From NCBI GenBank assembly GCA_903919075.1, contig CAIXGR010000084.1, forward strand, positions 1-64,000: a stretch of 64,000 nt of DNA. Reading direction: 5' to 3'. A program made the position numbers and the translations under genes. The notes below the pieces were generated by a model. That model did no database searches. It saw nothing but the letters and a program-made list of their open reading frames with translations, and was not told the DNA's origin. Source of the DNA: an uncultured Bacteroidota bacterium (GTDB taxonomy: Bacteria > Bacteroidota > Bacteroidia > Chitinophagales > LD1). The first letter of the stretch is position 1. Each line of letters starts with the position of its first letter. Of this stretch, positions 47,686 to 54,950 are shown piece by piece.

Positions 47686-48246
47686 ATGCTAAACAGAATT
47701 TTGATTATTGGCGCCTCAGGCTCCGGTACTACAACAGTAGGTAAAAGGCTTGCAAAGGAATTGGACTTTTCTCACATTGAAACGGATGATTTGTTTTGGC
47801 TTCCTGTTGATCCGCCATTTTCTCAATATAGAAATCAACGGGAATTGGATGAAGTTCTTAAAACTAAAGTAATAGCAAAAGGCACCTGGGTTTTAAGTGG
47901 TTCACCATGTGTATGGGGCGATGTAATAATAGATTTATTAGACCTTGTAATATTTTTAATTGTACCGACAGAAATACGAATTGAACGAATTAGTGAGCGA
48001 GAACAAAAAAGATTTGGGCGTGATATACAAGCAGGAGGAAAGCTATTTGAAGCACATCATAATTTTTTAGAATGGACAAAACGTTATGATATAGGTGATG
48101 TAACCGGTAGAACGAAAGCTATGCATGAGAAGTGGCTGAGTAATCTACAATGTCCGGTTTTGAAATTTGAGAACGAAACAGATTCCAACCAAGTTGTAAA
48201 AAGTGTCCTTAATTACATTAGAAATCACAGTAATGAAATGATATAG
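47686..48246 (+). CDS. P-loop NTPase, adenylate-kinase-like
   Basis: 186 residues. N-terminal IIGASGSGTTTVGKRLAKEL is a Walker A-like loop in which the usual Lys is Thr (GSGTTT instead of GSGKTT). Then FSHIETDDLFWLP and GTWVLSGSPCVWGD, and VIFLIVPTEIRIERISERE as Walker B plus lid-type region. Family resembles adenylate/shikimate kinase-like proteins of unknown substrate; I recall the same Thr in relatives, so it may be a normal variant. Isolated gene, 68 bases after gldH. Confidence 0.82.
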   Translation: MLNRILIIGASGSGTTTVGKRLAKELDFSHIETDDLFWLPVDPPFSQYRNQRELDEVLKTKVIAKGTWVLSGSPCVWGDVIIDLLDLVIFLIVPTEIRIERISEREQKRFGRDIQAGGKLFEAHHNFLEWTKRYDIGDVTGRTKAMHEKWLSNLQCPVLKFENETDSNQVVKSVLNYIRNHSNEMI

Positions 48247-48626
48247 CACCTCGCTATCTGAGTTAGAAGTGTAGCCCTAGTTACGACCAATATTATTAAA
48301 TTAAACCAAACAGCCACCTCCTGCTGCCCCGCAGGCTTGCGCACTCCACCTCTAGAGGAGGACAAGAGAATTAAATTTGATAATATTTAGCTATTTTTGT
48401 TATATTTGATTTGCTGAAGAAATACATGGTTGACAACGGTTGACACTTTTTATACAAATGATGTTGATTTTCAAGGATTTGATTTTTAAGGTGTCAACTG
48501 TCAACCGTGCGGTAAATTAATATGTTCTTTATCAATTAGTTATGTTTATAAGGTGGGCGTGTGGGTTGACAGTTTGTGTTTAATCCGCTAATTCTAAAAT
48601 CCTCAAATCCTGATTAACTTTGCATA
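48247..48626. other. Intergenic region with repeats, no gene seen
   Basis: 380 bases. It holds a GC-rich stretch (about 48310-48366) with CCTGC/GCAGG and CCTCTAGAGG hairpins that resembles the GC-rich repeats at 1597 and 45723, and then the GGTTGACA cluster (48427-48571). A TAACTTTG at 48615-48622 lies 4 bases before the ATG at 48627. No reading frame of note. Confidence 0.6.
48427..48571. promoter_or_regulatory. Cluster of five GGTTGACA-like sites with an inverted repeat
   Basis: GGTTGACA at 48428-48435, 48438-48445 and 48564-48571; reverse forms TGTCAACT at 48492-48499 and TGTCAACC at 48499-48506. The first two and the two reverse copies form an imperfect inverted repeat with arms of about 20 bases and a 40-base spacer. 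The first two are 10 bases apart, one DNA turn. Candidate operator or cruciform upstream of the hydroxylase gene; no known regulator. Confidence 0.5.
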
Positions 48627-49868
48627 ATGGATTTTATCATTTATTCAATCCCTGTTTTCTTTATCCTGATAGGAGTGGAACTGCTCATTTCAAAAATAAG
48701 GAAGCTGAGTTATTACCGGTTTAACGATGCAGTTACTAACCTTAGTTGCGGTATTGGCTCGCAGGTAAGTGGTATTTTTTTAAAGTTGCTTACGGTAGTT
48801 GCTTACATCAAGCTGTATGATATGTCGCCGCTTAAAGGCAAAACGCCCAACGCGTGGTGGATGTGGATTCTACTTTTTTTCGCCGTCGATTTTTTCTATT
48901 ACTGGTTTCACCGGTTGGCGCACGAGATTAGTATTATGTGGGGCAGCCACGTAGTGCACCACCAAAGCGAGGAATATAATTTAAGTTTGGCGTTAAGGCA
49001 GGCGTGGTATCAGGGAGCGTTTTCGTTTGTGTTTTATTTGCCCCTTGCAATGCTGGGTTTCGAACCGGCTATGTTTTTTGTTATCTCGCAAATTGTAACA
49101 CTGTATCAATTTTGGATTCATACTAAACTCATCAACAAGCTGCCTGCACCGGTGGAGTATATTTTTAATACTCCATCCCATCACCGGGTGCACCACGGCG
49201 TAAACCCAAAATATATTGACCGCAACCACGCCGGCACTTTTATTATTTGGGATAGAATGTTTGGCACTTTTCAGGAAGAGGAAGAGGAAGTAGTTTACGG
49301 CATTACCAAACAACCCAACAGCTGGAACCCCATTTGGCTAAACTTTGAATATTGGTTTGATTTATTGAAGGATGTATTTAAAGTGCGCCAGGTAAAACAA
49401 GCGGTACTAATGTTTACTAAAATGCCCGGATGGAAGCCCACCGAGTTAGGCGGCATTGAAAAACCAAAAGAAGTTTCCACCACCACATTTCATAAATACA
49501 ATACCGAAATACCACCGGGGTTAAATTATTATGTGCTGTTTCAATTTATAATAGTGCTTATTGGAGCTACACTCTTTTTGATATTCGAAACCAAAGAACC
49601 ATTTGGCGATAACCTGTTGCTAAAATTATCGGCCGCCACGCTCATTATAATTTCGCTGCTAAACATTGGCGGTATTTTTGAAATGAAGCGCTGGGTGCCT
49701 GCTTTAGAATATTTGCGTATGGTGTTACTATGTCTGCTTGTTTTTTTGCTTTTAAGAAACAGCCCGCTTTTTACGGCAGTATGTATTGCCACAGGTGTAG
49801 TTACAATAATTTCTTTTGTATGGTTTAGCAGGTATGGCAGCCAGTTTAAGGCCCCAAACGCAGTTTAG
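48627..49868 (+). CDS. Membrane fatty acid hydroxylase / sterol desaturase family, AGMO-like
   Basis: 413 residues. Several membrane segments in the first 180 and the last 120 residues. Di-iron histidine motifs: HRLAHE near residue 95, HVVHH near 111, and HHRVHHG near 190, followed by NPKYIDRNHAGTFIIWDRMFGTF, the typical pattern of this superfamily. The C-terminal membrane extension makes it closer to alkylglycerol monooxygenase (AGMO, which cleaves ether lipids) than to short sterol desaturases, but the substrate is inference. A YhhN lysoplasmalogenase gene lies 4.2 kb downstream. Confidence 0.88.
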   Translation: MDFIIYSIPVFFILIGVELLISKIRKLSYYRFNDAVTNLSCGIGSQVSGIFLKLLTVVAYIKLYDMSPLKGKTPNAWWMWILLFFAVDFFYYWFHRLAHEISIMWGSHVVHHQSEEYNLSLALRQAWYQGAFSFVFYLPLAMLGFEPAMFFVISQIVTLYQFWIHTKLINKLPAPVEYIFNTPSHHRVHHGVNPKYIDRNHAGTFIIWDRMFGTFQEEEEEVVYGITKQPNSWNPIWLNFEYWFDLLKDVFKVRQVKQAVLMFTKMPGWKPTELGGIEKPKEVSTTTFHKYNTEIPPGLNYYVLFQFIIVLIGATLFLIFETKEPFGDNLLLKLSAATLIIISLLNIGGIFEMKRWVPALEYLRMVLLCLLVFLLLRNSPLFTAVCIATGVVTIISFVWFSRYGSQFKAPNAV

Positions 49869-49920
49869 AAATGAAAAATTCTGCTATAACTTTTATTTTT
49901 GCGGCTGATAAAATCAAATC

Positions 49921-50436
49921 ATGAAAATTTCAAATCTGTTTCTCTTGTCTCTTGTTTCTTGTCTTTTGTCTTTTTCAACGGGTTGTCGTTACTCAAAGGA
50001 ATATCAAACCATAGATGCAGGAAATAAATTTACTATAGCTGTTCCATCGTGGTTAAAAAAGGATGAGAAACTAAAGCCGGGTGCGGATTTTCAATACGCC
50101 AACCACTACCGGAATATTTATGCCATTGCAGAGACTGCAGATAAAAGCAAAGCCGACTTTGCCACTACCATGAATGGCAACCTGAACAACTTGCGCAAAG
50201 CAATGAGCAACGCAACAGTTAGCGATTCGATTGAGGTAACCGTGGGTGGATTAAAGGGTGAAAGAGTAGAAATTTTCGGGAAAATGAATGGCGAGAATAT
50301 TTATTTCAGCGAGGTATTATTAAACGGGGCGAACAATTTTTACCACATCAGTATATGGATACGCAGTGAGGACCGCAAGCTTAAATATAAGGAGGATATA
50401 GACCATATCATTAATTCATTTAAAGAAAAGGGATAA
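49921..50436 (+). CDS. Hypothetical lipoprotein with repeat-encoded signal peptide
   Basis: 171 residues. MKISNLFLLSLVSCLLSFSTGC: the lipobox Cys is in FSTGC at about residues 18-22. The signal peptide is encoded largely by four tandem 7-base units (49942-49969). The mature part: IDAGNKFTIAVPSWLKKDEKL, YRNIYAIAETADKSKADF, VGGLKGERVEIFGKMNGENIYFSEVLL and a helical end. This resembles small periplasmic PsbP-like lipoproteins in size and style, but I cannot assign a family. The downstream gene is separate (140 bases). Confidence 0.75.
   Translation: MKISNLFLLSLVSCLLSFSTGCRYSKEYQTIDAGNKFTIAVPSWLKKDEKLKPGADFQYANHYRNIYAIAETADKSKADFATTMNGNLNNLRKAMSNATVSDSIEVTVGGLKGERVEIFGKMNGENIYFSEVLLNGANNFYHISIWIRSEDRKLKYKEDIDHIINSFKEKG
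49942..49969 (+). repeat. 7-base tandem repeat within a signal peptide (tract 4)
   Basis: CTCTTGT, CTCTTGT, TTCTTGT, CTTTTGT: four units inside the coding sequence, residues about 8-17 of the lipoprotein. A gain or loss of one unit changes the reading frame. Confidence 0.75.
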
Positions 50437-50576
50437 CCTTTAGTGGATTGTTAAAACGGTCATGGCTATGTCATAAATTATATAAAAACTATAAACCCCA
50501 AAATTATTAGCCTCTATTTCAATTGAATTCCTACTTTTGCGCCGAATAAAATTCACAACTTAAACTATCAAATAGC

Positions 50577-51479
50577 ATGAAAACAAAATTTACCCTTTTA
50601 GCTGTAATGATTATGGCTTTCTTTTTTACAAACGCACAACAGGTTCCAAACAACAGTTTTGAAACTTGGACAGCTCCAGGATATGCCCCAGATGGATGGG
50701 TAACTCTTGAGCAATTATTTAACGGGTTCATATCTGGATTTGCGTTTAAAGACACAGTTAATTTCATAGACGGTAACGCTTCTATCAAATTGGTATCTGA
50801 TTCAACTTCATTAGACCCTACACAAGGAGTAATAGCTGGTATAGTTTCATTGGGAAGCGCACATACAGTTGCCAACGTTCCTGTTTACACCGGTATTCCT
50901 TTTCCTTACAGACCAGATACTATCATTTTCGATTATCAATACAGAACTCCAGTTTATGATACTGCAAGAATGGTTATTGAATTTACTACGAATCACGTTC
51001 CGGGCTTAGGCTTTTCTCTTCTTTTAGATACAACTGATGCAGATCCTTTATCATGGGGAGAAGTAACTTACCCACTTGGAGCTGACTATCTGAATGCTAG
51101 TATTCCAGATACTCTTTTCCTACAGTTTTACTCAAGCATTACACCAAATCATGGTTTGAAAAAAGGTTCAACTTTACATGTAGATAATGTTCGCTTTGGT
51201 TATGCTGCTACAGGTGTTAACGATGTAAAAGCACTTAACGAAATTAAAGTTTACCCTAACCCAGCTTCGGATGTGCTTAATGTTGTATCTGCTAAAGATA
51301 TTTCAGGCTCAAACATGCAGATTTTTGATGTTACAGGAAATCTTGTTTCAATGCGTGAGTTGAAAGGGTTTTTCAATAACGTAAACATTATCAACCTTGC
51401 AAATGGTAACTACGTTTATAAAATAACTAATACTCAAAACGAAATATTAGGCCAAAATAAATTTACAGTAGTAAAATAA
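50577..51479 (+). CDS. Secreted protein with T9SS type A sorting domain
   Basis: 300 residues, signal peptide (MKTKFTLLAVMIMAFFFTNA). Residues about 22-215 form a jelly-roll-like domain opening QQVPNNSFETWTAPGYAPDGW and closing KGSTLHVDNVRFGY, a layout seen in putative carbohydrate-binding modules of Bacteroidota. The last 80 residues are the sorting domain: IKVYPNPASDVLNV, MQIFDVTGNLV and GQNKFTVVK. A TACTTTTG at 50532-50539 is a perfect -7 element 37 bases before the ATG. Followed by a strong terminator. Confidence 0.88.
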   Translation: MKTKFTLLAVMIMAFFFTNAQQVPNNSFETWTAPGYAPDGWVTLEQLFNGFISGFAFKDTVNFIDGNASIKLVSDSTSLDPTQGVIAGIVSLGSAHTVANVPVYTGIPFPYRPDTIIFDYQYRTPVYDTARMVIEFTTNHVPGLGFSLLLDTTDADPLSWGEVTYPLGADYLNASIPDTLFLQFYSSITPNHGLKKGSTLHVDNVRFGYAATGVNDVKALNEIKVYPNPASDVLNVVSAKDISGSNMQIFDVTGNLVSMRELKGFFNNVNIINLANGNYVYKITNTQNEILGQNKFTVVK

Positions 51480-51500
51480 GTAGTGGCTTAAAAGCAATAA

Positions 51501-51536
51501 AAAAAGGGCGATTGAAAAATCGCCCTTTTTTTATTT
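51501..51536. terminator. Bidirectional intrinsic terminator
   Basis: Stem AAAAAGGGCGATT / AATCGCCCTTTTT, 13 bp, loop GAAA, then TTATTT. Serves the T9SS gene and the convergent UbiB gene, whose stop codon touches the stem's end. Confidence 0.95.
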
Positions 51537-53219
51537 ATAAACTTTGCGCCGCATAATAGCGTAAGCCCATATTATAAAAAGGCCGCCTGCAATACAATAG
51601 CCAGTAAAACTCCACCGGTTCATGCCATAATACATTTTCATCTCATCAGGGTAGTTAGGTAGTAGTGCAATAGATGAAGCAATGATAAGAGCGCAAATAA
51701 TATATACTAAACCCATGCGGGTGCTAATACTATCCCACTTTTTAAGCGCATAGCCATAGCCTTGCAATTCAACCTCAGTATGCATCTTGCCTTTAGAAAC
51801 CTGCTGCATTATTGCACGCAACTCAACCGGAAAACTATTTAAAAATCCGGTAAGGTTCGAAAAGCGCTGTGCTGCCTCCAATGCTACATTTTCAGGCTTC
51901 AACTGTTCCGATAACATGCGCTGACCGTAGGGCTTTATAAACTCGTAAATTTTAAAATTTGGATGCAGCTTTTTGCCAATGCCCTCAAGTATAGCAAACG
52001 CCCTGAAAATAAGATATATACTTCCCGGCACTGTAATCCGGTAATCGTACATTATTTTTTGCAACCGCTGTATTACATCCTGTATTGAACTTTCGCTTAC
52101 ATCTAAATAAGCATAATCATCTATCAGGTCGTTTAAATCATAAACTAATTGGCGCATGTCGGTAATATTATCTTCTATGGCAAGCTTTCGTAATTGCTGT
52201 GCCATATCACGCGCATCATGCCTTGCCATGGCAATAAAAATTCCGGCAAATGCATATTTATCTTTTTTCATTAGTTGCCCCACCATTCCAAAATCAAGCA
52301 GAATAATAGTGCCCTCCTCATTTACCAACACATTGCCCGGATGCGGATCGCCATGAAAGTATCCAAACTCAAATATTTGCGAGAGATAAATTTCCATTCC
52401 TTTTTCAACAATTCTTGCCGGGCTAAGCCCCCATTGTTTCAATTGTCGTATATCATTTATTTTGCATCCTTTAGCAAATTCCATGATAAGCACTTTTTGG
52501 GTTGAGAACTCCCGGTAAGCCTTTGGTACGTAAAAATCATTACGGTGCTTATACGTACTGCGAAACCGGTCAATATTCCGGGCTTCGTTCAAATAATCCA
52601 ATTCTTTAGTTATAGCACGTTCAAAAACCCTTACCACCTCATCGCCGTTAAGTATACCTTGCTTTTTAAGGTACCGGTCCATACGCCTTACACCCTCTTT
52701 AATAATGCCAACATCAAGCTTAATGGTTTCTTCTACACCCGGGCGCTGTACCTTAATAACAACATCTTCACCGGTGCGTAACTTGGCCTTGTGTACCTGC
52801 CCAATAGAGGCCGATGCTATGGGCGTTTCATCCAGATATTCAAAAATCTCCTGAGTTTTTTTTCCGGTTTCGGTTTCAATAATCCTTTTAACCTTAATAA
52901 ACTCAAACGGAGGTACCTGATCTTGCAGCTTCTCAAATTCCTTTACTAATTCTTCGGGTATAATATCAGGCCGGTTACTTAATATTTGTGCAAGTTTTAT
53001 AAAAGTGGGGCCCAATTCCTCGGCAGCCATTCTTACTCTTTCCCAGCGGGTATATTCAAGCACCGGCTTTTCATCACGCAGCCAGCGCAGCCGCATGCTC
53101 TCAGTTACCAGGTTACGCAGTGTGGAGTTGGCAATAAAATCTTCAAAGCCATATTTAATCAACACCCCAATAATCTCTCGGGTGCGGTTAATGTTTTTGA
53201 AGGTATTATTAAGTGCCAT
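51531..53219 (-). CDS. ABC1/UbiB family protein kinase-like protein
   Basis: 562 residues. UbiB/AarF atypical kinase core: the signature KxGQ-like stretch GPTFIKLAQILSNRPDIIPEE near residue 72, ASASIGQVHKAKL near residue 133 (the AAAS-type loop), VVIKVQRPGVEE, HGDPHPGNVLVNEEGTIILLDFGMVGQL near residue 290. Two C-terminal membrane segments (about 500-520 and 535-555). Members are ATPases involved in isoprenoid-quinone and lipid metabolism. The phasin-like gene 146 bases upstream on the same strand is a known type of partner in other phyla. Confidence 0.93.
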   Translation of the reverse strand: MALNNTFKNINRTREIIGVLIKYGFEDFIANSTLRNLVTESMRLRWLRDEKPVLEYTRWERVRMAAEELGPTFIKLAQILSNRPDIIPEELVKEFEKLQDQVPPFEFIKVKRIIETETGKKTQEIFEYLDETPIASASIGQVHKAKLRTGEDVVIKVQRPGVEETIKLDVGIIKEGVRRMDRYLKKQGILNGDEVVRVFERAITKELDYLNEARNIDRFRSTYKHRNDFYVPKAYREFSTQKVLIMEFAKGCKINDIRQLKQWGLSPARIVEKGMEIYLSQIFEFGYFHGDPHPGNVLVNEEGTIILLDFGMVGQLMKKDKYAFAGIFIAMARHDARDMAQQLRKLAIEDNITDMRQLVYDLNDLIDDYAYLDVSESSIQDVIQRLQKIMYDYRITVPGSIYLIFRAFAILEGIGKKLHPNFKIYEFIKPYGQRMLSEQLKPENVALEAAQRFSNLTGFLNSFPVELRAIMQQVSKGKMHTEVELQGYGYALKKWDSISTRMGLVYIICALIIASSIALLPNYPDEMKMYYGMNRWSFTGYCIAGGLFIIWAYAIMRRKVYK

Positions 53220-53365
53220 TACAGCTTAAAAGTATAAAGTATGTTCGAAAAAAATAAAAATCCCGACATTAAGCACATATAAAACGCGCTACTATGTATC
53301 GGGATTTTAAAACTTTAAAAAAAACAACCAGCCGCAGATTACTAAGTCTGCATAAATCAAGGCAA

Positions 53366-53737
53366 TTATCTTTTTCTCGCTGCACTTTTTCTTGCTGCAG
53401 GTTTAGTAGCAGGTTTAGCAGGCGATGATTGACTTTTTTTAATGGTTAACTGTTTTTCAAGGCTCTCAATTCTTTTTTGAAGTTTCGAAACCTCAGTACT
53501 GGTAAGTTTTACAAATTTATGTACTGCTTCATTGTACTTTGCTTCAATTTCAGGGCGGCGAGCTTCTACTTTTTTAATAGCATCGCCAACTATTTTTTTA
53601 CCATCGGCTTCGCTTACCTTACCGTTTTTTACAAGTTCGTTTACTGATTTTTGAACTACCTCTGCTGTATGTGCAGCAAGTCCAACGCCTGAATAAAAAT
53701 ACTTTTTCAGGTTTTCCTGGATGTTGTTTGTGGCCAT
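53366..53737 (-). CDS. Phasin-like protein with basic tail
   Basis: 123 residues. Residues 1-85 are helical with YFYSGVGLAAHTAEVVQKSVNELVKNGKVSEADGKKIVGDAIKK, the pattern of phasin / polyhydroxyalkanoate-granule regulator proteins (PhaI/PhaF type); KLTSTEVSKLQKRIESLEKQL is a coiled coil. The tail, residues 98-123, is Lys/Ala/Pro/Arg-rich (AKPATKPAARKS), like histone H1 or PhaF tails that bind DNA. No PHA synthase is in the window, so a PHA role is unproven. Cytoplasmic. Confidence 0.75.
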   Translation of the reverse strand: MATNNIQENLKKYFYSGVGLAAHTAEVVQKSVNELVKNGKVSEADGKKIVGDAIKKVEARRPEIEAKYNEAVHKFVKLTSTEVSKLQKRIESLEKQLTIKKSQSSPAKPATKPAARKSAARKR

Positions 53738-54065
53738 TTTGAAATGATTTTAACTGGTTAAAAAATTAATTGCTTTTTTGCATTTATCGCTAAGCGCATT
53801 TCGCGCTTTTTCTTAATGCAAAAATACTTTGTTACTTTGATTTAATACACAATTTTTATTAAATCATTGCAAATATAAAACACAGCTGAATGGATGGGTA
53901 TGATAAACGTCATTACATAAACAAATTTTTGTCATATCTTTCAAACAGTGTTCGGCAAAAATGTTATTCGTAATGCGCAAATGCAATCACCAATTTCAGT
54001 CTTACTATTGTAACGGCATTTATAATATTTATTATCCAGTTTCAACTTATCTTTAAAACTTGAGA
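53738..54065. other. Intergenic region between divergent genes
   Basis: 328 bases. Contains the nested inverted repeat at 53775-53824 in the leader of the phasin-like gene. The rest is AT-rich with no good promoter match, no reading frame and no tRNA. Confidence 0.5.
53775..53824. promoter_or_regulatory. Nested inverted repeat in the phasin-like leader
   Basis: Outer arms TTTTTGCATT (53775-53784) and AATGCAAAAA (53815-53824); inner stem AAGCGC / GCGCTT with loop ATTTC (53792-53808). It lies 38-87 bases upstream of the ATG and may fold in the mRNA leader or bind a protein. The inner stem followed by TTTTTCTT on the plus strand could also end transcription coming toward 54066. Confidence 0.4.
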
Positions 54066-54800
54066 ATGTTTAAACTGTTAGAATACGTTTATTTTTTAGT
54101 GTCATTTGTAGTAGTAGTAACTGAAATGCATCCGAATGAAGAATTGCATTTTTATTCAAAGTGTTTATTGATGATTGTTTTAGGCGCATTTTATATTCAA
54201 TCGGCAGCAGGCAAATGGAATAAAGTTCATAAACTATTAATTGCGGCAATTTTCTTTTCGTGGATTGGCGATATGGCTTTAATGTTCGTTTCAAACACCG
54301 GCGCTAACCAAAAAGTTATGGGCGTTACAAAAGCACCTGGCTACTTTTTGTTGGGCTTAGGGGGATTTCTTATTGCTCATTTATTGTACATTCTTGCTTT
54401 TACTTTCGTAGAAAATAAAAAGGGTCCCCCCTTGCTGTCTCAAAAAATATGGATTCTTGTTCTGCTGTTGGCGTACCTTTCCGGTCTGCTTTTAATATTA
54501 GCCCCGGCTATTTATAAAAGCGATGCGAACCGGCCTGTTCTTGTGCCGGTGCTTTTATATTCAACCGCAATTGGAACAATGGTTATCCTTTCACTAAATC
54601 GCTACAAGCGGGTAAATGATTCAAGCTTTATTATGGTTTTTGCGGGAGCCGTTTTATTTATGCTCTCCGATTCCATCTTAGCGATAAATAAATTCGTGTT
54701 CCCATTTGCCGCTTCGGGCATTTTGTTAATGCCTTTATACATTGGAGGACAGTATCTTATTGTCAAAGGATGCCTTGCCCAGTTTCATCAAGAAGTCTGA
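54066..54800 (+). CDS. YhhN family lysoplasmalogenase-like membrane protein
   Basis: 244 residues from ATG 54066 (MFKLLEYVYFLVSFVVVV). About eight membrane segments. Family motifs FFSWIGDMALMF (residue about 75) and GAVLFMLSDSILAINKF (about 200) carry the conserved Asp residues of the YhhN/TMEM86 group, whose eukaryotic members hydrolyse the vinyl-ether bond of lysoplasmalogens. Bacterial members are mostly assumed to do the same. Function is from family knowledge. Confidence 0.88.
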   Translation: MFKLLEYVYFLVSFVVVVTEMHPNEELHFYSKCLLMIVLGAFYIQSAAGKWNKVHKLLIAAIFFSWIGDMALMFVSNTGANQKVMGVTKAPGYFLLGLGGFLIAHLLYILAFTFVENKKGPPLLSQKIWILVLLLAYLSGLLLILAPAIYKSDANRPVLVPVLLYSTAIGTMVILSLNRYKRVNDSSFIMVFAGAVLFMLSDSILAINKFVFPFAASGILLMPLYIGGQYLIVKGCLAQFHQEV

Positions 54801-54950
54801 AATTGGCTAATACAGCAGGCACATGTTATAAGATGTGAAAAAAAAATAAGAATAAATTTTTGGCGAATGTATTTTATATTATACTTTTAACCCGACCATT
54901 GGTTATTGACAAAAAACCAATTTGATTCTTTAAAACTAAAACTTAATTAC

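Noticed and set aside
48247-48626. Possible attachment site or integron-like element because of inverted GTTGACA repeats
   Set aside because: No integrase or recombinase nearby and no duplicated flank.
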